From assembly GCA_002470565.1 (NCBI GenBank), contig DKMQ01000019.1, forward strand, positions 5,637 through 13,373: a stretch of DNA of 7,737 bases. Direction: 5' to 3'. The notes beneath the pieces are model-generated. The model had not been told where the DNA came from. It saw only the letters and a program-made list of their open reading frames with translations, and did not search any database. Shown here piece after piece: positions 1-5,968 of the stretch. Source of the DNA: Oceanospirillaceae bacterium UBA7410. Lineage in GTDB: Bacteria; Pseudomonadota; Gammaproteobacteria; Pseudomonadales; Balneatricaceae. The translations under genes were made by a program, and so were the position numbers. Position 1 is the stretch's first letter, and every line of letters starts with the position of its first letter.

Positions 1-347
1 CCTGGTCGCATTTTAACGGCTGCAGCGGCTAATTTAAAAATATTCACAGAAGTGGTGTCACAGACTAGTACTTGAGCTTTTTTAGACCCTATAAGCTGCG
101 CAACTTTATCCCCTAGCTTGGTTGGTTTTTCCATCCATTGGTGGGTATTCCAACTGCGAATTAAGCCTTCTCCCCATTGCTGGGTTATCACCTGACTAAT
201 GTGGCTTGCGGTCGCCTTAGGTAAAACACCAAGAGAATTTCCATCAAGGTAAATAAGACCTTTTTCTAGGCAGAACTTTTCTCTCATCGGTGCTAGTTCG
301 TCATTGTTATCTAAAGCTTCAAAATATTGGCGATTTAATTTTGTCAT
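1..347 (-). CDS. kynU: Kynureninase, N-terminal part (truncated by window edge)
   Basis: This PLP-dependent cytosolic enzyme cleaves L-kynurenine to anthranilate and L-alanine. The reverse strand reads open from ATG at 347 to the window edge, giving 115 complete codons of a protein usually about 400-420 residues long. Family signatures visible are YLDGNSLG (residues 33-40), WGEGLIRSWN (58-67) and VCDTTSVNIFKL (95-106), closely matching the Pseudomonas-type kynureninase N-terminus as I remember it. The PLP-binding lysine lies outside the window. The start is supported by the normal distance of about 30 residues from the start to YLDGNSLG. No convincing Shine-Dalgarno sequence precedes it. It lies 75 bp downstream of kynA on the same strand with no clear terminator between, so co-transcription is likely. 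Identity is confident; whether the rest of the gene is intact cannot be seen. Confidence 0.95.
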   Translation of the reverse strand, partial: MTKLNRQYFEALDNNDELAPMREKFCLEKGLIYLDGNSLGVLPKATASHISQVITQQWGEGLIRSWNTHQWMEKPTKLGDKVAQLIGSKKAQVLVCDTTSVNIFKLAAAAVKMRP

Positions 348-422
348 TTAGGTGCTCGATGAAATGGGTTAGATTATTGGCGACTCATTTTTTATTTGGC
401 CGCCATAAGTAATATAGGCCGC

Positions 423-1274
423 TTAAAGGTTTGTGCGTACTGACCAAAGCTCTGGGAAAAATTGCAAAGACAATGCTTTTTGGAGGTAGTCCACACCCGA
501 TGTACCGCCTGTGCCGTGTTTATGCCCCATAATACGTTCTACCGTTTTTACATGGTTAAAGCGCCACTGTTGAAAGTGATACTCTAAGTCGACTAGTTTT
601 TCTGCCAGTTCATATAAATCCCAATAGGTGTCTGTGTCTTTGTAGATCACCTGCCATGCAGTTTCAACTTCTTTATTAGGAGTATAAGGCTGCTGCCAAT
701 CTCGTTGGGTTTGAGATGCTGGGATATCAAACCCGCGCTTCTTTAAAAGTTGTAAGCATAAATCATACAAGCTGGGCGAATGAAGTATTGTTGTTAAATG
801 TTGGTAATTTTTCGGATGACTTTTATGGGCTTCAATGAGTGCAGCATTTTTATTACCCAATAAAAATTCAAGCTCTCGGTATTGAAAAGACTGAAATCCT
901 GAACTTTGTCCTAGACTGTCTCTAAAGCTAGCATAATCTGCTGGGGTCATCGTCACTAACACTTCCCAAGCATTTACCATTTGCTGCTGTGTGCGCGCGA
1001 CACGAGTTAGCATTTTAAAAGCTGGGCGTAAGTTGTCTTGAGAGATTAACCTAGCTGCACCATGGGCTTCATGCAGGCAAAGCTTCATCCATAATTCTGA
1101 AGCTTGATGAATGATAATGAATAACATTTCATCATGGGCTTTGCTACGGGGGCTTTGCTGCCCTAGCAAACTCTCCAAACCCAGATATTGACCATAGCTG
1201 ATATCCTGCTGCCAGTGAATGTTTTCATCGCGCACATCTATTGAGCTAGCTGAGTAAGGGCATTGGTAGGTCAT
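423..1274 (-). CDS. kynA: Tryptophan 2,3-dioxygenase
   Basis: This heme enzyme oxidises L-tryptophan to N-formylkynurenine, the first step of the kynurenine pathway. Counting from the upstream ATG at 1280 (285 aa), I aligned it by eye with the Xanthomonas enzyme at a constant offset of 3. F54 and H58 (distal pocket, FIIIHQASELW), Y116 and R120 (substrate carboxylate), S127, the proximal heme ligand H243 (WRFNHV) and T257 (GTGGT) are all present, so the enzyme should be active. The length is normal. Two in-frame starts exist. AGGA at 1281-1284 directly abuts ATG 1280 (no spacing) but sits 6 nt from ATG 1274, so I chose 1274 (283 aa). kynU follows, and the LysR gene diverges on the other side. 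The formamidase needed between the two enzymes is not in this window. Confidence 0.97.
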   Translation of the reverse strand: MTYQCPYSASSIDVRDENIHWQQDISYGQYLGLESLLGQQSPRSKAHDEMLFIIIHQASELWMKLCLHEAHGAARLISQDNLRPAFKMLTRVARTQQQMVNAWEVLVTMTPADYASFRDSLGQSSGFQSFQYRELEFLLGNKNAALIEAHKSHPKNYQHLTTILHSPSLYDLCLQLLKKRGFDIPASQTQRDWQQPYTPNKEVETAWQVIYKDTDTYWDLYELAEKLVDLEYHFQQWRFNHVKTVERIMGHKHGTGGTSGVDYLQKALSLQFFPELWSVRTNL

Positions 1275-1280
1275 AATCAT

Positions 1281-1284
1281 TCCT
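1281..1284 (-). promoter_or_regulatory. kynA ribosome binding site (AGGA)
   Basis: AGGA on the reverse strand touches ATG 1280 and lies 6 nt upstream of ATG 1274. The spacing favours the second ATG as the true start of kynA. Confidence 0.6.
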
Positions 1285-1295
1285 AGTTTTCATTT

Positions 1296-1324
1296 TTTAT
1301 AGTGTAGGCTGTGTATTTGTTTAA
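1296..1324 (-). promoter_or_regulatory. Candidate kynA promoter
   Basis: On the reverse strand, TTAAAC (1319-1324) and TATAAA (1296-1301) are separated by exactly 17 bp. The -10 is good and the -35 is poor, as expected for an activator-dependent promoter. The predicted transcription start is near 1289, giving a very short leader. This was assigned by eye; no score was computed. Confidence 0.4.
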
Positions 1325-1336
1325 GTAAATGTCATA

Positions 1337-1362
1337 ATTTAATGTAAAAGTATGAATTAAAT
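1337..1362. promoter_or_regulatory. Candidate LysR-type operator (AT-rich dyad)
   Basis: ATTTAAT (1337-1343) and ATTAAAT (1356-1362) form a perfect 7-bp inverted repeat with a 12-bp spacer. A T-N11-A pair (T1343, A1355) falls within it. The centre is about 60 bp upstream of the predicted kynA transcription start, close to the usual LysR recognition site near -65. It also lies 20-45 bp upstream of the LysR start codon, which would allow autoregulation. The low-complexity AT content makes a chance match possible. Confidence 0.4.
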
Positions 1363-1381
1363 GCATGTAAATGGGTAAGTA

Positions 1382-2287
1382 ATGGCGATCAAGTTAAATG
1401 TTAGGCACCTGCAAATGATAAGGGCTTTAGAGATGTGTGGCAGTGTGTCTGCTGCTGCAGTGGCTTTGCAGGTGAGTCAGTCGGCGCTGAGCCATCGCAT
1501 GCGCGAAGCGGAAAGACTATTAGGAACACCCTTGTATACACGGAAAAATAAGAAGCTTATAGCAACTCCTGCAGGTTCTAGAGTTCAATTTGCGGCTCGA
1601 AGAGTATTGACTGAGCTAGAACGAGCCGAACATGACGTAGCGCACATGAGTGGTGGTGTGACAACAACCGTGAGGTTGGGCTTAGAGACCTATGCTCCCC
1701 ATCATTGGCTACCAGAGTTATTTAAGAAATTATCCATAAAATTTCCTCACATCAGCCTGGAAATTGTGGCAGATGTAGGTCTAGATCCTGAGTCTGCATT
1801 ACGTCAGAAAATTATAGATATTGGTGTGCTTTCTGGAAGGTCACCGGCAAAAGATTTTAACGCTATGTATTTGGGTGAAGACCCTTTGCTAGCTTTAATG
1901 GCCAGTGCTCATCCTCTGACACACCAGGCTTGTATATTGCCTGAAATGTTCGCTGATTACCCTTATGTGGCTTATCATACAAATCCAGAGCAGGGACGTG
2001 AATATGATTTAGTCTTTAGGCGTCACCACGTTTTGCCCAGCAATGTAATTAGTGCTGGAGTCACAGAAGCGGTTTTAACCTTTGTAAGTGAGAGCGACGG
2101 CCTCACCATACTTTCAGCTTGGACCGCACTATCGCTAGGGCCAAAATATGGCTTAGTCACACGAACCATAGGTGATGGTAAATTAACAACACAATGGCAT
2201 CTTGCTGGCTTGCATCAAGTAGCAAATGCAGAAGCGATTTTAGATGTCATGCAAATGATTAAAAATATAGCTCGTTTTAATGACTAA
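1382..2287 (+). CDS. LysR-family transcriptional regulator, MetR-like
   Basis: A 301-residue protein of standard LysR length. The N-terminal winged helix-turn-helix covers about residues 5-63, with the HTH core at 19-42 (GSVSAAAVALQVSQSALSHR) and a linker helix to about 90. The periplasmic-binding-protein-like effector domain covers about 93-295. The HTH (VRHLQ, CGS, SQSALSH) and the start of the effector domain (HHWLP, then DPESAL) resemble E. coli MetR more than generic LysR proteins, by memory. The effector cannot be read from the sequence. It is divergent from kynA with 107 bp between the chosen starts, the classic arrangement for a LysR regulator and its target, so control of kynA-kynU is the leading inference. 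Only a weak GGG/GGTAAG-type ribosome site precedes ATG 1382. Family assignment is sure; subfamily and target are inferred. Confidence 0.9.
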   Translation: MAIKLNVRHLQMIRALEMCGSVSAAAVALQVSQSALSHRMREAERLLGTPLYTRKNKKLIATPAGSRVQFAARRVLTELERAEHDVAHMSGGVTTTVRLGLETYAPHHWLPELFKKLSIKFPHISLEIVADVGLDPESALRQKIIDIGVLSGRSPAKDFNAMYLGEDPLLALMASAHPLTHQACILPEMFADYPYVAYHTNPEQGREYDLVFRRHHVLPSNVISAGVTEAVLTFVSESDGLTILSAWTALSLGPKYGLVTRTIGDGKLTTQWHLAGLHQVANAEAILDVMQMIKNIARFND

Positions 2288-2309
2288 CTAGCTGCGCCAA
2301 GAGAATAAT

Positions 2310-2330
2310 TTAGGTAAAATTGTAGCCTAA
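2310..2330. promoter_or_regulatory. Possible purC promoter region with TTAGG/CCTAA dyad
   Basis: TAAAAT (2315-2320) could serve as a -10 element for purC, but no good -35 is visible. It is flanked by the inverted repeat TTAGG (2310-2314) and CCTAA (2326-2330) with an 11-bp spacer. This may be an operator or a leader hairpin, or chance. No PurR-type box is seen here. Confidence 0.2.
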
Positions 2331-2352
2331 CTTGTTTTAGAAAACTTCCTAT

Positions 2353-3456
2353 ATGTCTGCTTTTTATAACGTACTTGCTACCAATGATGATTTACCTATT
2401 GCAACAGATTTACCCGTGCACAGTGGTAAAGTGCGCAGTGTTTATTGGTTAAGTGAAAAACAAAGTAAACGTTTAATCGCGGTCAAGGGGTACAACGTTG
2501 CGCCAAATGCACCCTTAGCTGTGATGGTTATTAGTGATCGCATCTCTGCATTTGATTGTATTTGGCATGCAGAAGGTGGGTTACAGGGTGTGCCAGGTAA
2601 AGGTGCGGCACTGAATGCAGTAGCGAACCATTGGTTTGCTCGTTTTCGTGAGTCTGGGCTTGCAGATAGCCACATCGTTGATACACCTCACCCGTTAGTG
2701 TGGATAGTACAAAAAGCTAGGCCTGTAATGGTAGAAGCCATCGCTCGTCAGTATATTACTGGATCTATGTGGCGTTCATATGCGCTAGGTGAACGGGAGT
2801 TTTGTGGCCTTACTTTGCCAGAGGGCTTGCAGCAAGATCAATGCTTGCCAGAGCTACTTATTACCCCCTCTACTAAAGGCGTTTTAAAAGGTATACCTAA
2901 CGTACCAGAAGTAGATGATGTGAATGTCACTAGAACAGACTTAGAAGCTAATTATAAAGCCTTTAATTTCACCACGCCTGCCGACATAAATCGTTATGAA
3001 AGGTTATTAAGTGATGGCTTTAGTATAATTAGCCAAGACCTGGCAGCACACGACCAAATTTTCGTTGATACAAAGTTTGAATTTGGATATGTCACAGATG
3101 CTAATGGCGTTGAGCAGCTCATTTACATGGATGAAGTGGGCACCCCAGATTCATCAAGAATTTGGGACGGACCAGCGTTAAGGGCTGGCAAGGTGGTGGA
3201 GAATTCTAAAGAAGGGTTTAGGCAGTTTTTATTGAATCATTTTGATGATCCAGATATTTTGCTAAATAAACAGCGCATGCATGAACGAACAGCATTAGCT
3301 AAGAACAATGCGTTGCCGTTAGAAGCGCTACTAAATATTTCAAATACCTATGTAGGTATTGCAGAAAAAATTACAGGCCGCAAACTCCAGGTGAGTCAGC
3401 AGCCTAAGGAAGAGATCATAGACGTATTAAATCAAGAGTATGGATTGATCCGCTAA
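2353..3456 (+). CDS. purC: SAICAR synthetase (phosphoribosylaminoimidazole-succinocarboxamide synthase), long form
   Basis: This cytosolic enzyme of de novo purine synthesis condenses CAIR with aspartate using ATP to form SAICAR. At 367 residues it is the long form seen in Vibrio and relatives, well above E. coli PurC at about 237. Family motifs are in order: [10 protein letters not shown] (23-32, nucleotide-binding loop), [10 protein letters not shown] (59-68), [10 protein letters not shown] (132-141), VDTKFEFG (238-245) and [13 protein letters not shown] (260-272). The start agrees with the Vibrio N-terminus (NDDLPI...[12 protein letters not shown]). No Shine-Dalgarno sequence is evident before ATG 2353. 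It lies 65 bp after the LysR gene, so it could share or have its own promoter. It converges on dapA with a 19-bp gap. In many gammaproteobacteria purC sits next to dapA-bamC in the same orientation; here bamC is absent and dapA is reversed. Confidence 0.97.
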   Translation: MSAFYNVLATNDDLPIATDLPVHSGKVRSVYWLSEKQSKRLIAVKGYNVAPNAPLAVMVISDRISAFDCIWHAEGGLQGVPGKGAALNAVANHWFARFRESGLADSHIVDTPHPLVWIVQKARPVMVEAIARQYITGSMWRSYALGEREFCGLTLPEGLQQDQCLPELLITPSTKGVLKGIPNVPEVDDVNVTRTDLEANYKAFNFTTPADINRYERLLSDGFSIISQDLAAHDQIFVDTKFEFGYVTDANGVEQLIYMDEVGTPDSSRIWDGPALRAGKVVENSKEGFRQFLLNHFDDPDILLNKQRMHERTALAKNNALPLEALLNISNTYVGIAEKITGRKLQVSQQPKEEIIDVLNQEYGLIR

Positions 3457-3475
3457 TACACAGATGACCGACCAA

Positions 3476-4342
3476 TTAACCCATTAAGTGCTGTAAGCTA
3501 TCCAATGTGGCCTTGCTTTGTGCACTTAGTGGCATTACAGGTAAGCGGGTTTCTTCAGTACATAAGCCAACTAAAGAAGCCGCGTACTTCACGCCAGCTG
3601 GGCTTGGCTCATTAAACATCGCCACGTGCAGTGGAGTAAGCTCATCGTGAATACGTTTGGCTTCCTTATAATCACCATTTAGGCAGGCTGTTTGCATCGC
3701 CGAACACCTGCTAGGTGCAACGTTAGCTGTGACAGAAATACATCCATTACCGCCTACGGCATTGTAGGCCACAGCTGCTAAATCATCACCTGAAAGATAA
3801 GAAAAATTATTACCTAAAGCCATGCGCTCTAAACTAATTCGCGAAACATCTCCAGTAGCATCCTTGACTCCCACAACGTTAGGTAACGCAGCTAATTTAG
3901 CCATAGTCTGTGGTTCAATATCAACAATTGCCCTTGGTGGGATATTATAAATAACCATAGGGATGTCCACGCCTTGAGCAATGTACTCAAAATGAGCGTA
4001 AAGCCCGTCTTGATTAGGTCGGTTATAATAACCAGCTACACATAATATCGCGTCTGCGCCTAATTCTTTAGCGTGGCGAGCATAAGCTAAAGCTTCAACT
4101 GGGTTGTTAGAACCTGCGCCTGCAATAACTGGCACACGTCCATTATTTTCTTCAACAACAATTTCTACAACTCGTTTGTGCTCAGTTTCAGACAAAGTAG
4201 GAGATTCACCAGTAGTACCTACAGGTACTAAACCATGAGTACCTTTATCTAACTGCCAGTTAACGATCCGCCGTAACGCAGACTCATCTAACTTGCCATT
4301 TTTAAAAGGGGTAACTAAAGCGACGTATGAACCACTGAACAT
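3476..4342 (-). CDS. dapA: 4-hydroxy-tetrahydrodipicolinate synthase
   Basis: This cytosolic aldolase condenses pyruvate with aspartate semialdehyde in lysine and diaminopimelate synthesis. The full TIM-barrel length (288 aa) is present. Catalytic residues by alignment with E. coli are T43/T44 (GTTGES), Y106 (GYYNRP), Y132 and R137 (YNIPPR) and the Schiff-base K160 (GVKDATGD). R137 supports DapA over other members of the N-acetylneuraminate lyase family. The usual TPYYN reads AGYYN. In the lysine-inhibition site H53 of E. coli is replaced by E52 and A49 by P48, while H56 (H55) is kept. Phrases such as THGLVPVGTTGESPTL, IAGAGSNN and GGNGCISVTANVAP resemble alphaproteobacterial DapA, suggesting transfer or a second copy. 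AGGAG (4351-4355) lies 8 nt before ATG 4342, fixing the start. It diverges from the permease. Confidence 0.94.
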   Translation of the reverse strand: MFSGSYVALVTPFKNGKLDESALRRIVNWQLDKGTHGLVPVGTTGESPTLSETEHKRVVEIVVEENNGRVPVIAGAGSNNPVEALAYARHAKELGADAILCVAGYYNRPNQDGLYAHFEYIAQGVDIPMVIYNIPPRAIVDIEPQTMAKLAALPNVVGVKDATGDVSRISLERMALGNNFSYLSGDDLAAVAYNAVGGNGCISVTANVAPSRCSAMQTACLNGDYKEAKRIHDELTPLHVAMFNEPSPAGVKYAASLVGLCTEETRLPVMPLSAQSKATLDSLQHLMG

Positions 4343-4372
4343 TGAGTTGTCTCCTAAGACTTTATATAGTTG

Positions 4373-4401
4373 ATTTTAAACCTATGTTAGGGCATCAACA
4401 A
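4373..4401 (-). promoter_or_regulatory. Candidate dapA promoter
   Basis: On the reverse strand, TTGTTG (4396-4401) and TAAAAT (4373-4378) are separated by 17 bp. The -10 matches 5 of 6 and the -35 matches 3 of 6 bases of the sigma-70 consensus. A second TATATA-like stretch lies nearer the gene (about 4363-4368), so the exact start is uncertain. Confidence 0.3.
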
Positions 4402-4458
4402 GCTGCAATGGTGGTTATTTTCTATGGTATATACATTAAGGTAAAAAGGTGACAAAAT

Positions 4459-4470
4459 ATTGTTAACAAT
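4459..4470. promoter_or_regulatory. Perfect 12-bp palindrome, candidate GntR-family operator
   Basis: ATTGTTAACAAT is a perfect palindrome in the 216-bp divergent region between dapA and the permease. Its TTGT-N2-ACAA core fits the GT...AC half-site pattern of GntR-family operators. It lies 18 bp upstream of the candidate permease -35. A second shorter palindrome, GTATATAC (4427-4434), is in the same region and fits GTNTANAC. Binding by the GntR protein encoded after the permease is an inference. Confidence 0.4.
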
Positions 4471-4488
4471 CTGTCAATTAAGCTCAGG

Positions 4489-4516
4489 TTGCTGAAGTAA
4501 CAAATGTATCAATAAT
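4489..4516 (+). promoter_or_regulatory. Candidate permease promoter
   Basis: TTGCTG (4489-4494) and AATAAT (4511-4516) are separated by 16 bp. The -10 lies in an (AAT)4 run (4511-4522), so its exact register is ambiguous. The predicted leader is about 35 nt and includes a purine-rich AAGAGAG ribosome site (4546-4552), 6 nt before ATG 4559. Confidence 0.35.
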
Positions 4517-4558
4517 AATAATTAGAGATCCAGAGATTTCTATATAAGAGAGTATAAT

Positions 4559-5878
4559 ATGTCAAAAGTAAATCCCTCCGTTTACAGTGATGCAAACGTA
4601 ACGCCCCCCATGGGGCAGGCTTTAGCGCTAGGTCTGCAACATGTTCTTGCGATGTTTGCCTCTAACGTAACACCTTCAATTATTGTTGCTGGCGCGGCTG
4701 GTTTAGCCTTTGGTGGCGAACAACAGGTGTATTTAATTCAGATGGCGATGTTATTTGCAGGTATCGCAACTTTGTTCCAAACTGTGGGTATTGGCCCTGT
4801 TGGTTCTAGATTGCCCATCATGCAAGGTACAAGTTTTGCCTTTGTTGGTGTGCTTGCAGGAATTGCAGCAACGCAAGGTCTTGGAGTCGCTTTGACCTCA
4901 TGTATCATTGCTGGTGTGATCCACTTTTCTTTGGGCGCGGTCATCGTTAGAATTCGCAGCTGGTTCCCTCCTTTGGTTACAGGTTTAGTTATTTTAGCAA
5001 TTGGTTTGTACCTTATTCCTGTTGGCATTAAGTATGCCGCAGGTGGTGCAGCCGACTTCCAAATGTCTGCGGATAGCTTTGGATCTTTGCAGCACTGGTC
5101 TGTGGCTTTAACAGTAATCATAGTAGCTTTAGTGGTTAAATTTAAAACCTCTGGTACATTGTCAAATGCGGCAATCTTGATTGGTCTTATCGCTGGTTAT
5201 GCACTTGCATACTTCATGGGCATGGTTAACTTTGGTTCAGTTGCAAAGGCAAGCTGGATTACCGGCCTACAAGTGATGCCTTTTGGCTTCGAGTTTAACT
5301 TAGGAGCTGTGATTGGAGTTACTTTGGTATCAATCGTTTCTGCAGTTGAAACTGTGGGTGATGCTTCAGCAACGACCAAAGCAGGTGCTAACCGCGAAGC
5401 AACAGATGAAGAAATATCTGGCGCAACCTACGCAGACGGTCTGGGTACAGCAGTTGCTGGTGTTTTTGGTGGTTTGCCAAACACTTCATTCAGCCAGAAT
5501 GTGGGCATCGTTGGCATGACTGGTGTGATGAGTCGTCACGTTGTGACCATTGCAGGCGTGCTAATGCTTTTGTGTGGTCTGTTACCTAAAGTTGGTGCAA
5601 CTATCGCTTCAATGCCTTTCCCAGTTCTTGGTGGTGGCGTAATCGTAATGTTTGGTATGGTTGCTTCAGCAGGACTTAATGTTTTGTCAGAAGTGAAAAT
5701 GAACCGTCGTAACATGATTATTATTGCAATATCACTAGCGGTGGGCCTTGGTCTTAACTTAGTGCCAAATGCTGTACAACATTTGCCAGGCATATGGAAA
5801 ACTCTTGCTACTTCAGCAGTTGCTCCAACTGCGTTCTTAGCAATTTTGTTAAACCAGATTTTGCCTGAAGAAGATTAA
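4559..5878 (+). CDS. NCS2-family purine permease (xanthine/uric acid type)
   Basis: An inner-membrane nucleobase:proton symporter of 439 residues with about 14 hydrophobic segments and no signal peptide, normal for the NCS2/NAT family. The family signature Q-N-x-G-x(4)-T-G is at 313-322 (QNVGIVGMTG). The first residue is Q, as in xanthine and urate carriers; E is typical of uracil carriers. Aligned with E. coli XanQ by eye, H28, E264, D268 and D293 match functional residues H31, E272, D276 and D304. S92 (QGTSFAF) replaces XanQ N93, a position where Ser/Thr is typical of urate-capable carriers. I therefore favour xanthine and/or uric acid over uracil, though automated annotation may say uracil-xanthine permease. 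AAGAGAG 6 nt upstream supports ATG 4559. It ends in a strong terminator; a GntR regulator follows. Confidence 0.93.
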   Translation: MSKVNPSVYSDANVTPPMGQALALGLQHVLAMFASNVTPSIIVAGAAGLAFGGEQQVYLIQMAMLFAGIATLFQTVGIGPVGSRLPIMQGTSFAFVGVLAGIAATQGLGVALTSCIIAGVIHFSLGAVIVRIRSWFPPLVTGLVILAIGLYLIPVGIKYAAGGAADFQMSADSFGSLQHWSVALTVIIVALVVKFKTSGTLSNAAILIGLIAGYALAYFMGMVNFGSVAKASWITGLQVMPFGFEFNLGAVIGVTLVSIVSAVETVGDASATTKAGANREATDEEISGATYADGLGTAVAGVFGGLPNTSFSQNVGIVGMTGVMSRHVVTIAGVLMLLCGLLPKVGATIASMPFPVLGGGVIVMFGMVASAGLNVLSEVKMNRRNMIIIAISLAVGLGLNLVPNAVQHLPGIWKTLATSAVAPTAFLAILLNQILPEED

Positions 5879-5911
5879 TTAAGTAGCAATATTCAATAAT
5901 CTTCAACATGT

Positions 5912-5940
5912 AAAAAGGGCAACTAAGGTTGCCCTTTTTT
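5912..5940 (+). terminator. Intrinsic terminator after the permease
   Basis: GGGCAAC (5917-5923) pairs perfectly with GTTGCCC (5928-5934) around a TAAG loop, followed by TTTTTT (5935-5940) and further T-rich sequence. A5912-A5916 can extend the stem with the T tract. It lies 38 bp after the permease stop and ends only 28 bp before the likely start of the GntR gene. Confidence 0.9.
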
Positions 5941-5958
5941 GTTTTTAACTAAAATTAT

Positions 5959-5962
5959 GGAG
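5959..5962 (+). promoter_or_regulatory. Ribosome binding site (GGAG) that decides the GntR start
   Basis: GGAG lies 6 nt before GTG 5969. The upstream in-frame ATG 5957 has no Shine-Dalgarno sequence and overlaps this element. TTG 5939 falls inside the terminator T tract. GTG 5969 is therefore preferred. Confidence 0.6.
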
Positions 5963-5968
5963 TGTTTT

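Noticed and set aside
361..422. GGCC...GGCC repeats between kynA and kynU as a terminator
   Set aside because: The arms are only 4 bp and self-complementary with no T tract, so kynA-kynU are more likely co-transcribed.
4472..4477. TTGACA on the reverse strand upstream of dapA
   Set aside because: No usable -10 lies 16-18 bp downstream (the position reads TGTCAC).
4553..4558. Perfect TATAAT directly before the permease ATG
   Set aside because: A promoter here would start transcription inside the coding region; the AAGAGAG ribosome site just upstream argues for an upstream start.
4590..4605. PurR-box-like sequence ATGCAAACGT at the start of the permease gene
   Set aside because: Only one half-site fits; the second half does not match, and it lies within coding sequence.
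4738..5121. 127-codon open frame on the minus strand inside the permease
   Set aside because: It is entirely antisense to a clear membrane-protein gene, has no recognisable domain, and has the composition expected of a shadow frame.
5939..5968. Extended GntR start at TTG 5939
   Set aside because: The TTG is formed by the terminator T tract and has no ribosome site; GTG 5969 has GGAG at 6 nt.
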